64,000 bases of DNA from Oscillospiraceae bacterium (GTDB taxonomy: Bacteria; Bacillota; Clostridia; Oscillospirales; Oscillospiraceae), in contig JAETOQ010000002.1 of NCBI GenBank assembly GCA_021771635.1, positions 62,001-126,000 on the forward strand, given 5' to 3'. The notes under the pieces were generated by a model, which was not told the DNA's origin, made no database searches, and saw only the letters and a list, made by a program, of their open reading frames with translations. The position numbers and the translations under genes are program-made. Below, piece after piece: positions 1 to 9,098 of the stretch; position 1 is the first letter of the stretch, and each line of letters begins with the position of its first letter.

Positions 1-234
1 GGGTACGCCGCCTTCTGCGCCAGCCTGGACAAGGCCCTGAACATCACCGCCGATGAGATGGCCGGCCGCACGGATGCGGATGGCCTGGCGGACGCCGCCA
101 TCCACTTTGCCCTGCTGAGCTACGCCGCGGGCGTGGCAAGCAGCCGGTATGTCTCTCTGCTGCGCCAGCAAAAAGAGCAGGCCGGAGAGCTTCCCGCCAA
201 ATCCAAATCCAAAAAAGAAAAGGAGCATGACTGA
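1..234 (+). CDS. C-terminal part of an unrecognised protein (5' end outside window)
   Basis: An open frame runs from the first base to a TGA at 232–234 and encodes the last 77 residues of a protein. The visible part is an Ala-rich, probably helical segment (LSYAAGVASSRYVSLL) followed by a Lys/Glu/Ser-rich tail ending KSKSKKEKEHD. I do not recognise a family. The stop codon sits just before the start of the DegV gene, and the Shine-Dalgarno for DegV lies inside this tail, so the two are probably one transcription unit. Confidence 0.6.
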   Translation, partial: GYAAFCASLDKALNITADEMAGRTDADGLADAAIHFALLSYAAGVASSRYVSLLRQQKEQAGELPAKSKSKKEKEHD

Positions 235-235
235 T

Positions 236-1108
236 ATGCGTGATTTCGTGATCTTAACAGACAGCTGCTGCGATATGACCGCACAGATGGCGGAGGAGCT
301 GGGTCTGGTGGTCCTGCCCCTGAGCCTGGAGATGAGCGGCAGGACATACCGCAACTGGCTGGACGGCAGAGACATCGCCTTCCAGGATTTCTACGCCCGC
401 ATCCGCGGCGGCGAGACCGCCACCACCGCCGCCGCCAATGTCAGCCAGTTTGACGAGGCCATGCGGAAGATCCTGGCGGAGGGAAAGGATATTTTGTGCA
501 TCAGCTTCTCCTCCGCCCTCTCCACCACCTACCAGTCCGCCTCCATTGCCGCCGAGGAGCTGCGGGGCGAATTTCCGGAGGCGAAGATCTTCGTGGTGGA
601 CTCCCTGTGCGCCTCTCTGGGCCAGGGCCTGCTGGTGTACCTCTGTGCCCAGGAGCGGCGGAAGGGCCGCACCGCGGAGGAGGTCCGGGATTTTGCCGAG
701 GCCACCAAGGGCAAGGTCTGCCACTGGTTCACCGTGGATGACCTGAACCATTTGAAGCGGGGCGGGCGCATCAGCGCCGCCACGGCGCTGTTCGGCACCA
801 TGCTGTCCATCAAGCCTGTGATGCATGTGGATGACGGCGGCCGCCTGACGCCCGTCGCCAAGGCCCGGGGCCGGAAGGCCTCCCTGCTGGCTCTGGTGGA
901 CCATATGGAGCAGACGGCCATTGATCCCCAGCACCAGACCATCTTTATCAGCCATGGCGACTGCGCGGAGGATGCCCGCTTCGTGGCGGACGAGGTCACA
1001 CGCCGTTTTGGCATCACGGATATCCATATCAACTATGTGGGGCCCGTCATCGGCAACCACTCCGGCCCCGGCACCATGGCGCTGTTTTTCGTTGGATCTC
1101 CCCGCTGA
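236..1108 (+). CDS. DegV family fatty-acid-binding protein
   Basis: A 290-residue protein of normal length for the DegV/FakB family, soluble proteins that bind a fatty acid; FakB members present it to fatty acid kinase FakA for incorporation into phospholipid. The N-terminus MRDFVILTDSCCDM carries the family TDS motif, and SFSSALSTTYQSA and LNHLKRGGRIS match the lipid-site and family loops. ATG 236 is preferred because AAGGAG (220–225) is 10 nt upstream; ATG 227 in the same frame would sit 1 nt from that site. No FakA is visible nearby, so the acyl-carrier role is inferred from family only. Confidence 0.9.
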   Translation: MRDFVILTDSCCDMTAQMAEELGLVVLPLSLEMSGRTYRNWLDGRDIAFQDFYARIRGGETATTAAANVSQFDEAMRKILAEGKDILCISFSSALSTTYQSASIAAEELRGEFPEAKIFVVDSLCASLGQGLLVYLCAQERRKGRTAEEVRDFAEATKGKVCHWFTVDDLNHLKRGGRISAATALFGTMLSIKPVMHVDDGGRLTPVAKARGRKASLLALVDHMEQTAIDPQHQTIFISHGDCAEDARFVADEVTRRFGITDIHINYVGPVIGNHSGPGTMALFFVGSPR

Positions 1109-1256
1109 AAAACAGCGCAGATAGAAGAACGAAGCGTGGAGCGTGAAGATTTTGCCTCCAGCTCCGCCGGATCATGAAAATCGTTCCGCCAAAGGCGGAA
1201 TACCGCGCCTTCTCGCTTCCATCTCAGCTTTTCACTCTTTTTTGAAAGGAGCCGCT

Positions 1257-2231
1257 ATGAACTGGCTGGAACTGCATATCGACACCACCCACGCCGGCCT
1301 GGAACCGCTGGAGACCATGCTCTCCGCCCTGGGCATCGACGGTGTGGTCATTGACGATGAAACGGAATTTCAGGACTTCCTGGAAAATAACCATCAATAC
1401 TGGGACTACGTGGACGAGGATCTGGAAAAGCAGATGCAGGGAAAGTCCCGCCTCACCTTCTATCTCCAGGCGGATGAGGAGGGCTTTGCCAAGCTGGGCG
1501 AGGTCCGCATCGCCCTCCAGGAGCTGAAAAAGACCGCCCCAAACTGCGGCACGCTGCTGATGACGCTGAACAACATGCAGGACGCCGACTGGGAGAATAA
1601 CTGGAAGCAGTACTATAAGCCCATGGAGATCGGGCAGCGGCTGCTGGTCATCCCCCAGTGGGAGCAGAACGATCCCAAGGTCCAAAAGGCGCTGGCAGGC
1701 GGCCGGGTGCCGCTGATCCTGGAGCCGGGCCTGACCTTCGGCACCGGCAGCCACGCCACCACAAGGCTCTGCCTGACGGCCCTTGAAAAGGCTGTGCAGG
1801 GCGGCGAAAAGGTCCTGGACCTGGGGTGCGGCAGCGGCATTTTATCCATCGCGGCCCTGAAGCTGGGCGCCGCCTCCGCCCTAGCGGTGGATATCGACGA
1901 CAAGTGCCTGGACGTGGCCTATGAAAACGCCGCCATGAACGGCATCGGCAAGGATACCTACACCGTTTTGGCCGGCGATATCTTGACGAATGATGTTTTG
2001 CAGTGTAGAATAGGCAGCGGCTATGACGTGGTACTGGCCAATATCGTGGCGGATGTCATCATCGGCCTGGCTCCCATGGTCCGCTCCCTGCTGAGCAAGC
2101 GGGGCGTGTTCCTTTGCTCCGGCATCATCGACGAACGCGCCGAGGAGGTGGCGGACAAGCTGCGCCAGGCCGGCTTGGAGATTTTGGAGAGCCGGAGCGC
2201 CGAGGGCTGGTTTGCCTATACCTGCCGCTGA
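1257..2231 (+). CDS. prmA: ribosomal protein L11 methyltransferase PrmA
   Basis: A 324-residue S-adenosylmethionine-dependent methyltransferase that trimethylates ribosomal protein L11. The N-terminal substrate-recognition domain (MNWLELHIDT) is followed by the Rossmann domain with SAM motif LDLGCGSGILSIAA near residue 190, acidic motif ALAVDIDD, and the catalytic-loop motif LANIVADVI. The start is ATG 1257 after GAAAGGAG (1244–1251); the frame is open further upstream but without a better site. Length is normal for the family. Confidence 0.95.
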   Translation: MNWLELHIDTTHAGLEPLETMLSALGIDGVVIDDETEFQDFLENNHQYWDYVDEDLEKQMQGKSRLTFYLQADEEGFAKLGEVRIALQELKKTAPNCGTLLMTLNNMQDADWENNWKQYYKPMEIGQRLLVIPQWEQNDPKVQKALAGGRVPLILEPGLTFGTGSHATTRLCLTALEKAVQGGEKVLDLGCGSGILSIAALKLGAASALAVDIDDKCLDVAYENAAMNGIGKDTYTVLAGDILTNDVLQCRIGSGYDVVLANIVADVIIGLAPMVRSLLSKRGVFLCSGIIDERAEEVADKLRQAGLEILESRSAEGWFAYTCR

Positions 2232-2267
2232 CATCACCATTCATCACAGAAATCGAGGACCTTTTCC

Positions 2268-3251
2268 GTGCAGAAGCTCAATCAGATCAATCAGTTTCTG
2301 GGGAAGTATTTTCCCTGCTTTGTTCTGCTCAGCGTGTGCCTGGGCGTTTTCTTTCCGGCGTTTTTTGATCCCCTGAACCATATTGTCATGGGGCTGTTCG
2401 CCTTTATGACCTTTGCCAACAGCCTTGGCGGCGGCTTTCGGGAGCTGGGCAGCGTCTTTTTACACCCGCTTCCCGCCCTGACAACGCTGGTCCTGCTTCA
2501 TATCGTGATGCCGGTGCTGACGCTGGCGCTTGGCGACCTGCTGTTTCCGGACGCGCCCCTGTTCACCACCGGGCTGGTGCTGGAATACGCCATCCCCACC
2601 GGCATCGCGTCTTTGATGTGGGTGGGCATGTGCGGCGGCAACGCCTCGCTGTGCCTGTCCATTGTCCTGCTGGATACACTGGTCTCTCCGGTGGTCATTC
2701 CGCTGACGCTGAGAGTGCTCCTGGGCTCTGTGGTGGAGATGGACACCATGGGCATGATGCGGGACCTGCTGGTCATGGTGGCCATTCCCGCCCTGATCGC
2801 CATGATCCTCTATCAGGCCACAAAGGGCCGTGTCGCCCATACGGTAAAGCCGATGCTGGACCCTATCTCCAAAGCGACGCTCCTGGTCATCATTATCTCC
2901 AACGCCACCGGCTGCGCCCCATTCCTGCGGCACATGAACAAAACGCTGGTGCTGGTCATGATCGTGGTGTTCCTGCTGTGCCTGCTGGGCTTTTTAGCCG
3001 GGTACTGGGGCGGCAGGCTGCTGAAGCAGGACTATCCCACCATACAGACCATGTCCCTGAATACCGGCCTGCGGAATATCAGCGCCGGAGCGGTCCTGGC
3101 CTCCCAGTACTTCCCCGCCGACGTCATGTTCCCGGTGGCTTTCACACCCATCTTCCTGCAGGTCACCACCTCCCTGATCGTCAAGGTGCTGATGAACACC
3201 AGGGCGAGCCGGGATCATCAGGCACAGCAGGCGGAAAAACTGCATACCTGA
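2268..3251 (+). CDS. bile acid:sodium symporter (BASS) family transporter
   Basis: A 327-residue, very hydrophobic protein with about nine to ten membrane segments, fitting the BASS/YocS family of sodium-coupled organic-anion transporters. Family-like features are the N-terminal helix pair, the polar break EYAIPTGIASLMWVG near the middle, and SLNTGLRNISAGAVLA in the C-terminal half, which resembles the crossover region of the fold. The start is GTG 2268, 8 nt after GAGGA (2255–2259). Substrate cannot be assigned. A strong terminator follows at 3255, so the gene closes the prmA unit. Confidence 0.75.
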   Translation: MQKLNQINQFLGKYFPCFVLLSVCLGVFFPAFFDPLNHIVMGLFAFMTFANSLGGGFRELGSVFLHPLPALTTLVLLHIVMPVLTLALGDLLFPDAPLFTTGLVLEYAIPTGIASLMWVGMCGGNASLCLSIVLLDTLVSPVVIPLTLRVLLGSVVEMDTMGMMRDLLVMVAIPALIAMILYQATKGRVAHTVKPMLDPISKATLLVIIISNATGCAPFLRHMNKTLVLVMIVVFLLCLLGFLAGYWGGRLLKQDYPTIQTMSLNTGLRNISAGAVLASQYFPADVMFPVAFTPIFLQVTTSLIVKVLMNTRASRDHQAQQAEKLHT

Positions 3252-3254
3252 TCC

Positions 3255-3285
3255 GTGCGCGGCCTGTGCCGCGCACTTTTTTCTT
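3255..3285 (+). terminator. Rho-independent terminator after the BASS transporter
   Basis: Perfect 9-bp stem GTGCGCGGC (3255–3263) / GCCGCGCAC (3268–3276) with a CTGT loop, followed directly by a run of six T and more T-rich sequence. Confidence 0.9.
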
Positions 3286-3366
3286 TCCCAGGCTCTTTCG
3301 ACAGATTCCATCCAACTTCTCTGAAAGCAGATCATATAATGGAGGAAATTGGAAGGAGGCGGACCT

Positions 3367-4164
3367 ATGGAGGAGGAAAAGCGAATCCTGCGGCTGCCGG
3401 CGGCGGAGATCCGGCCCAATCCCAGGCAGCCCCGTCAGGTCTTTGAGGAAGCGGGCCTGCGGGAGCTGGCGGCATCGATCCGGCGCCACGGCATTTTGCA
3501 GCCTCTAAGCGTGCGGCGGGTGCCGGACGGCTGGGAGCTGATCGCAGGGGAGCGGCGGCTCCGGGCCGCGCGGCTGGCTGGGTTGGAGACCGTGCCCTGC
3601 ATCGAGGCGGCGGTGGACGACCGGGAATCCGCCCTGCTTGCCCTGGTGGAGAATCTGCAGCGGCGGGACCTGCACTATTTTGAAGAGGCCGCCGCTATCG
3701 CGGACTATTTGAAGCAGTCCGGTGTCACCCAGGAGGAGGCGGCGGCTCAGCTGGGCCGCTCCCCCTCGGCGGTGGCCAACAAGCTGCGGCTGCTGCGGCT
3801 GTCTCCCGCCTGTCGGGAGGTCCTGCTGTCCCACGGGCTGACGGAGCGCCACGCCCGGTGTCTGCTGCGGCTGGAGGACGAGGGAGAGCGTCTGAACGCC
3901 GTCCGGCACATCGCAAGCCGCCATCTGAACGTGGCCCAGGCGGAGCAGTACATTGAGCGGCGGCTCGCCGACCTTCAAGCCACACCTCCGGCGGGACGGC
4001 GGACCTTTATCATCAAGGACGTGCGGCTGTTCCTCAACAGCGTGGACCGGGGCCTGCGGCTGATCCGGGACGCCGGCATCGACGCCGCCTGCGGCCGGGA
4101 GGAAACGGAGGACGACATTCTCCTGACCATCCGCATCCCCAAGCAGCGGCGAAAACAGGCATGA
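3367..4164 (+). CDS. noc: Noc/ParB-like DNA-binding (nucleoid occlusion) protein
   Basis: A 265-residue ParB-superfamily protein: N-terminal ParB/Srx CTPase fold with the GERRLRAAR motif around residue 65, then an HTH region (QEEAAAQLGRSPSAVANKLR), then a C-terminal dimerisation domain. The HTH text ANKLRLL is more like Noc than like Spo0J, whose copy at 20.2 kb reads ANALRLL. Noc prevents division over the nucleoid. The start is ATG 3367, 6 nt after GGAAGGAGGC. The N-terminal amphipathic membrane helix of Bacillus Noc is absent. Noc is usually beside rsmG and soj; here it is about 15 kb away from soj. A second ParB is the alternative reading. Confidence 0.75.
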   Translation: MEEEKRILRLPAAEIRPNPRQPRQVFEEAGLRELAASIRRHGILQPLSVRRVPDGWELIAGERRLRAARLAGLETVPCIEAAVDDRESALLALVENLQRRDLHYFEEAAAIADYLKQSGVTQEEAAAQLGRSPSAVANKLRLLRLSPACREVLLSHGLTERHARCLLRLEDEGERLNAVRHIASRHLNVAQAEQYIERRLADLQATPPAGRRTFIIKDVRLFLNSVDRGLRLIRDAGIDAACGREETEDDILLTIRIPKQRRKQA

Positions 4165-4237
4165 CGCCGCCACATGCTTTTGCGGTCCCTGTCCATGAAA
4201 AAATTACATGCGGTTGTTACGAGATTGTAATCATTTT

Positions 4238-4265
4238 TTGAAAGAAGTGTGTTACACTATATACT
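4238..4265 (+). promoter_or_regulatory. Sigma-A type promoter for the VanW-domain gene
   Basis: TTGAAA (4238–4243), 16-bp spacer, TATACT (4260–4265), in a locally A/T-rich stretch ahead of the gene at 4331. Confidence 0.7.
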
Positions 4266-4330
4266 TAGTAGAATAGGCTGTTTGTGTGTACAGCCTGTCT
4301 TGAATTTCATCGTAACAACAGGAGGGCTTC

Positions 4331-6145
4331 ATGGAACAGACAACAAACGAAGCCATTGTGCAGAAAAAAGGCGGCGCCCGGCTGCAGAAGGAAGCGCCTG
4401 AAACGCAGCGCCGCAGAAAAAAGGGGCCGCTGATCATCGGGATCATCATTCTGGCGGTCATGCTGGCGGCCGATCTGGGACTTGGCTGGTACGCCAACAG
4501 CACCCCCAAATTCTGGCCCAACACCCACATCATCGGGCAGGACGTGTCGGGCCTGACCGCGGAAGAGGCTACGGTCAAACTGGAGGCCGCTCTGCCGGAC
4601 ATTGGCCTCTTTATTTACGACATGCAGGAGGAGGACCGTTTTTTTGATGCCAGCATGGCCAGCGATCTGTCTGACGCACCGCCCCATGTCATTATCCCGC
4701 TCTCGGAGCTGGGTGTGAAGATCGACCCGGCGGCGGTGACCCAGGCCGCCTATAAAACACAGCACAGCGGTTCTCTGCTGTCCGCCGGAAAAGAGTATCT
4801 CTCCATGCACAGAGGCCGCCGCTTCATTAATTACACCGGGGCCTCTACATATGAGCTGGACGAAAAAGCCATGGCGGAAGCCGCTGAAAAGGCGGCCCAG
4901 GCCCTCTCCTATCCCGCCCAGGACACCTCCTATACGGTCGAGGACGGCGCAATCCGCCTCACAGCCGCCATGGATGGCCGTCAGGTGGATACGCACGCGC
5001 TTCTGGAGGAGATAAAAAATCTCTCCTGGCACTATGACCTCTCCCTGAAGGTCTCCTGCTCCGCTGTTCCCGCCAAGACCCGCACCGCCCAGGAGATCTA
5101 CGACGAAGTCTCCAGCGAGGTGCGGAACGCCGGCTATGACGCCGCCACCCAATCCATCATCCCTGAGCAGGTGGGAGCGGATTTCGATGTGGCCGCCGCC
5201 CAAGCGGCGCTGGATGCCGCCCAGCCCGGCGAGACGGTGGAGGTCCCCGCAACCATCGAATATCCCTCTGTGACCGCGGAGGAGCTAAAAGCCGTCCTGT
5301 TCCGGGATGTATTGGGCGAGGCCCGCACAAAGGTCGGCGGCACCGCGGCCCGGAAAAGCAACGTGAGCCTCTCCGCCGCCTCCATCAACGGCTATGTGAT
5401 GAACACAGGAGACATTTTCTCCTATAACGACACCGTGGGCCAGCGGACCGCCGCCCGGGGCTACAAGCCCGCTCCTGCCTACGTGAAGGGCGAGACGGTG
5501 GACGAGATCGGCGGCGGCATCTGCCAGACCTCCTCTACCCTGTATCTGGCCTGCCTGCGGAGCAATCTGGAGATCACGGAGCGGTACGCCCACCGCTACA
5601 TTCCCGCTTACATCTCCGCCGGCATGGACGCCACCGTGTCCTGGGGCGGACCGGACTACAAATTCACCAATAACACCGATTATCCCATCAAGATCGAGAC
5701 GGAGTACAGCGGCGGCTATGTGACGGTGCGGGTGCTGGGCACCAACGTCACCGGCATTACCGCCAGAATGACAAATGAGAGGCTGTCCACCACCAATTTT
5801 GAGGTGGTGTATGAGGACGATCCCACCCTGGCCCCCGGTCAGGAGACGGTGAAGACCACGCCCTACACCGGATCTAAGTGGCGGACCTACCGCCATCTGT
5901 ACGACAAGGACGGCAAGCTGATCTCCAGTACTTACGAGGCCACCAGCGACTATAAGGTCCGGAACAAGGTCATCGTCAAAGGGCCTGCCAAGGCCGCGGA
6001 GCCCAGCACCCCCGTGATCGGTCCGGGTGAGATCCCCGTTACCCCGGAAGAGCCGGCGGTCCTGCCTGCGGAACCGCCGGTGGAGGAAACGCCCGGCACC
6101 CCCATCGTCGTATTGCCGGATGACTTCCTGGATGGCGCCGCATGA
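4331..6145 (+). CDS. VanW family protein with peptidoglycan-binding-like repeats
   Basis: A 604-residue envelope protein. Residues 1–35 are charged and cytoplasmic (KKGGARLQK, TQRRRKK), followed by a single membrane anchor (GPLIIGIIILAVMLAADLGL). The extracytoplasmic part has a repeat resembling PG_binding_4 (start FWPNTHIIGQDVSGLTAEEA), then a VanW domain with the diagnostic stretch VDEIGGGICQTSSTLYLA, then a G5/β-rich portion and a Pro/Glu-rich tail. VanW proteins are widespread in Clostridia with no settled biochemical role; the name comes from a vancomycin-resistance cluster, and nothing here suggests resistance. It has its own promoter at 4238 and a terminator just after the stop. Confidence 0.9.
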   Translation: MEQTTNEAIVQKKGGARLQKEAPETQRRRKKGPLIIGIIILAVMLAADLGLGWYANSTPKFWPNTHIIGQDVSGLTAEEATVKLEAALPDIGLFIYDMQEEDRFFDASMASDLSDAPPHVIIPLSELGVKIDPAAVTQAAYKTQHSGSLLSAGKEYLSMHRGRRFINYTGASTYELDEKAMAEAAEKAAQALSYPAQDTSYTVEDGAIRLTAAMDGRQVDTHALLEEIKNLSWHYDLSLKVSCSAVPAKTRTAQEIYDEVSSEVRNAGYDAATQSIIPEQVGADFDVAAAQAALDAAQPGETVEVPATIEYPSVTAEELKAVLFRDVLGEARTKVGGTAARKSNVSLSAASINGYVMNTGDIFSYNDTVGQRTAARGYKPAPAYVKGETVDEIGGGICQTSSTLYLACLRSNLEITERYAHRYIPAYISAGMDATVSWGGPDYKFTNNTDYPIKIETEYSGGYVTVRVLGTNVTGITARMTNERLSTTNFEVVYEDDPTLAPGQETVKTTPYTGSKWRTYRHLYDKDGKLISSTYEATSDYKVRNKVIVKGPAKAAEPSTPVIGPGEIPVTPEEPAVLPAEPPVEETPGTPIVVLPDDFLDGAA

Positions 6146-6151
6146 ACGAAA

Positions 6152-6182
6152 GAAGCAGTTTTTTAACTGCTTCTTTTTTTCG
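6152..6182 (+). terminator. Rho-independent terminator after the VanW gene
   Basis: Nine-base stem GAAGCAGTT/AACTGCTTC with a T4 loop, then seven T. It lies between the VanW stop and the next start. Confidence 0.9.
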
Positions 6183-6231
6183 CCTTTTTGCGCATACTAA
6201 CAGCAAATTCCGACATGCGGGAGGGGATCCT

Positions 6232-6876
6232 TTGAAAAAATGGCAGGTCTGGCTTCCGTTTTTCGTCCTGCTTCTGGCTGCCGCCGGGGCCTGGTCCTTC
6301 CGCCGCCAGCTGACCGCAGAGGCCATTGCCGCCCGGTCTCCGGAGCAATTGGGGGCGGCGGTGTGTTTTCTGCTGGCGCTGTATGCTGTCAAAAGCCTGT
6401 CCGTGGCCTTTCCCCTGTCGGCGCTGGAGGCAGCCGGCGGACTGCTGTTTCCCCTTCCGGCGGCGCTGGCGGTGAATCTCTGCGGCGTCGCCATCGTCCA
6501 GACGCTCCCCTATCTGTTGGGACAGCGGGACCAGGGCGGCCTGGCGGCCATCACCGCCCGGTATCCCCGGCTGGCGGGCCTGGGCCGTCCGGACCCGCGC
6601 CACTCCGGCCGGACCGTCTTTTTACTGCGGCTGGGCGGTGCTTCCCCCGGCGATCTGATCAGCCTGTATCTGGGAGCGGCGGGCGTTCCCTGGCGGACCT
6701 ATCTCACCGGCGGTCTGCTGGGCAGCCTTCCCCGGGTGGTCTCCGCCACGCTGCTTGGTTCCGCCCTCTGGAAAATCGGCGGCACGCAGTTCTGGCTGTC
6801 CCTTGGGACCGGCGCGGCGCTGACAGCACTAGCCCTTGGCCTCTGGCGGTTTTGGCAGACGCATCCGGCCCACTGA
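6232..6876 (+). CDS. TVP38/TMEM64 (DedA-like) family membrane protein
   Basis: A 214-residue polytopic membrane protein. LKKWQVWLPFFVLLLAAAGAW forms the first membrane segment; LSALEAAGGLLFPLPAALAVNLCG and FLLRLGGASPGDLISLYLGAAGV match the re-entrant-loop pattern of the VTT domain, a family implicated in lipid scrambling. I start it at TTG 6232, shortly after the purine-rich GGGAGGGG; a longer reading from ATG 6142 would begin inside the upstream terminator and is unlikely. It is probably monocistronic. Confidence 0.75.
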   Translation: MKKWQVWLPFFVLLLAAAGAWSFRRQLTAEAIAARSPEQLGAAVCFLLALYAVKSLSVAFPLSALEAAGGLLFPLPAALAVNLCGVAIVQTLPYLLGQRDQGGLAAITARYPRLAGLGRPDPRHSGRTVFLLRLGGASPGDLISLYLGAAGVPWRTYLTGGLLGSLPRVVSATLLGSALWKIGGTQFWLSLGTGAALTALALGLWRFWQTHPAH

Positions 6877-6883
6877 CCGGAAA

Positions 6884-6922
6884 ACAGGTGCCGGAACATG
6901 CAAAACATGTTCCGGCACCTGT
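6884..6922. terminator. Long perfect hairpin between convergent genes (probable bidirectional terminator)
   Basis: A perfect 17-bp stem (6884–6900 with 6906–6922, loop CAAAA) lies between the + strand TVP38 gene and the − strand dnaI gene. The T-run is weak on both sides (TTTT on the minus strand), so termination is inferred mainly from position. Confidence 0.55.
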
Positions 6923-7041
6923 CTTGTCAGCACGGTTTCCCATTCAGCATCGATTACATTCTGGATAATTCTATGGAAAAATAGCAGATGGTATTTGCTT
7001 TATATGTTTCCAGCAGGACAGACCTGGCGTATGTCCAGGTC

Positions 7042-8049
7042 TTATCCAAGTGCCCCCCGTTCCTTTTTCAGTCTGCGGATATCCTGGCCCACAAAGGGCA
7101 GAAGCTGGTACTCCCCCTCAATGCGGGAGGCGATCTGAGGCGAATACCGCTGGGCGATCTTCTCCGGCGACAGGTTTGTGCTGATGATCGTGGAGCGCCT
7201 TTCCATCAGCCGGGTGTTGACGATCTGATAGAGCGCGCTCTGGACAAAGGGCGTGACCATCTCCGTGCCCAGGTCATCCAGGATCAGCAGATCACAGGCC
7301 AGCACCCGTTCCACATCAGAGGCCGCCTCGTCTCCCTCATCCCGTCCAAATTTTTGGAGTTCAAACTGCGCAAACACGTGTGCCGCCGTGTCATAGACCA
7401 CGGACCAGCCCTCTCCGCTGACTTCCCGGGCGATAGCGGCGGACAGGTGCGTCTTTCCCAGGCCCGGTGCGCCGAACAGCAGCAGGTTTTCCGGCCGGCG
7501 CCCGAAGCGGTGGGCATACTCCGCGCAGCTGTTATACACCTTTTCCTCCATATGGCTCCGGGCGGACTTCTTTTGTCCCGCCTCCACCTGGTCGGAATAC
7601 CATTGCAGGGAGAAGGTATCAAAGCTCTGATTGCCCAGATCCAGCATCCGGGACAGCTCCTTCTGCTGTTCCCGGGCGTAATAGTTCCGCAGGCAGCGGC
7701 ACACCCGGGCACCTTGATACCCTGTGTCTCCGCAGAGCGGGCAGGCGGGCTTTTCATCCAGGCAGTCTGCCGGAAGGCCCATCTTTGTCAGCAGCTCCCG
7801 CTTTTCCGCCTGAAGGCGCAGATTCTCCTCCCGCAGGACCTCCACCGCCGGGCCAGGGTCCGTGCCGTGGCGGAGGGCGCTGGCAATGATGCGGCTCATG
7901 GTAGAGCGCAGCTCTGCGTCGATCTCCTTCAGCCGGGGCTGGCGGCGGAAGATGCTTTCCCGCCGCTCTTGGAACCGCTCCTCCCGCTGGCGCTTGTCCT
8001 TTTCGAACTGCTCAAGCGCCCGGTGCATGACCCTTCCATCATATGCCAT
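7042..8049 (-). CDS. dnaI: DnaI/DnaC-type replicative helicase loader ATPase
   Basis: A 335-residue AAA+ protein that loads the replicative helicase. The N-terminal third is helical with a zinc-binding-like cluster CPLCGDTGYQGARVCRC. The ATPase domain has Walker A GAPGLGKTHLSAAIA, Walker B LLILDDLGTE and sensor motif TIISTNLSPEKI. Start ATG 8049 follows a GGGGAGGG site; the frame extends 18 codons upstream without a site of its own. It lies 31 bp after the DnaD-domain gene, so the pair probably forms a primosome operon like dnaB/dnaD–dnaI of other Firmicutes. E. coli DnaC is the functional analogue. Confidence 0.9.
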   Translation of the reverse strand: MAYDGRVMHRALEQFEKDKRQREERFQERRESIFRRQPRLKEIDAELRSTMSRIIASALRHGTDPGPAVEVLREENLRLQAEKRELLTKMGLPADCLDEKPACPLCGDTGYQGARVCRCLRNYYAREQQKELSRMLDLGNQSFDTFSLQWYSDQVEAGQKKSARSHMEEKVYNSCAEYAHRFGRRPENLLLFGAPGLGKTHLSAAIAREVSGEGWSVVYDTAAHVFAQFELQKFGRDEGDEAASDVERVLACDLLILDDLGTEMVTPFVQSALYQIVNTRLMERRSTIISTNLSPEKIAQRYSPQIASRIEGEYQLLPFVGQDIRRLKKERGALG

Positions 8050-8080
8050 ATCCGCGCCCTCCCCTGTCTTTATTCGTGCA

Positions 8081-8968
8081 TTATACGTACTTCCAGGCGT
8101 CATCGGCCTGCTTCTGCGGCGCTTTTGCCTTCGGCCGGTCGCCGGCCTCCACCTCTTCCACAGTGTGCAGTCCAGCCTCGTGCCACCGCTTCAAAATGCC
8201 GTTGCAGTAGGGCCACTTCAGCTCGTGGCACTTCAGTACGGTCTTGTCGTAGGCCAGGGCCACTGTCTCCGGCGGAAACCCCATCTCCTGCCAGGCGATC
8301 AGGTACTTTTCCTCCGAGGCCACCGGAGGACGGTCTCCCAGCCGCAGCGCCCGCATGTACCGGGGCAGGGCGCCCTGGCGCTCTGTGTACTTCTTCAAAT
8401 ACGCCGTGGCCTCCAGCTGGGTGTCGATGCCCATGCGGGCCCAGGCGTAGCCCTCCTTTTCGACCTGCCGCAGAGTGGGGCGGCGGCCCTCGCCGTACCG
8501 GCGCTGGACGCGCTCCGCGCAGTGGCAGACCAGAAGATAGATCACATCCGCGGGCAGGCCCAGGTAGTCGTTCAGGCCCAGCAGAACGCCGATGTCCGGC
8601 GTGGTCAATTTTTTGCCCAGCTTCTTCTCCACCTCGGCGGTGAGGTTCCGGAATTCCACGCTGCCCTCCAGACGCTCCGCGATGTCCGCCCGCTGATAGA
8701 CGGGTTTTTCATCGGCGGGCTCCAGAGGCGTGGTCTCCGCCGGGGCGATCAGCCCCAGTTCCCGGAGAGACTTCTCCGCCGCCTCGATCCGGGGGCGGTC
8801 CCAGCGCAGCTCCCCCGCCAAGGAGCGGGGAGGCACATTGCCGTGGTGCCGCAGAAGGGCCAGATAGAGGAGGGCCGCGTCTCCGTCACCCTTTTCCAGC
8901 AGGCGCCTGACCGCCTGGGCGGTCAGCGTAACGCTCTCGTCCGCCGTATGTACCAGCACATTTGCCAT
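8081..8968 (-). CDS. DnaD-domain replication initiation protein
   Basis: A 295-residue protein with an N-terminal winged-helix region (residues about 20–80, YLALLRHHGNVPPRSLAGEL) and a C-terminal DnaD domain (DYLGLPADVIYLLVCHCAE) ending in the signature segment KWPYCNGILKRWHEAGLHT. Proteins of this type act in primosome assembly with DnaI. It is the first gene of the minus-strand pair; start ATG 8968 has GGAGGG a few bases upstream. Phage proteins share this fold, but the pairing with a DnaI homologue and the absence of phage genes point to the chromosomal primosome. Confidence 0.88.
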   Translation of the reverse strand: MANVLVHTADESVTLTAQAVRRLLEKGDGDAALLYLALLRHHGNVPPRSLAGELRWDRPRIEAAEKSLRELGLIAPAETTPLEPADEKPVYQRADIAERLEGSVEFRNLTAEVEKKLGKKLTTPDIGVLLGLNDYLGLPADVIYLLVCHCAERVQRRYGEGRRPTLRQVEKEGYAWARMGIDTQLEATAYLKKYTERQGALPRYMRALRLGDRPPVASEEKYLIAWQEMGFPPETVALAYDKTVLKCHELKWPYCNGILKRWHEAGLHTVEEVEAGDRPKAKAPQKQADDAWKYV

Positions 8969-9098
8969 AAAAGCCCTCCTCCCTGTTTTTTCGTATTCCT
9001 CATTCTACACGAATTTTGCCGGGAGGACAAGCCCCAACAGAAATTGTCTCTTTTCCTGGACATGTACCTCTGCGGAGCGCTGTGGTCTTGCGGCGCTG

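Noticed and set aside
4331-6145. VanW homologue as a vancomycin-resistance gene.
   Set aside because: No vanHAX or vanRS neighbours; VanW-domain proteins are ordinary in Clostridia.
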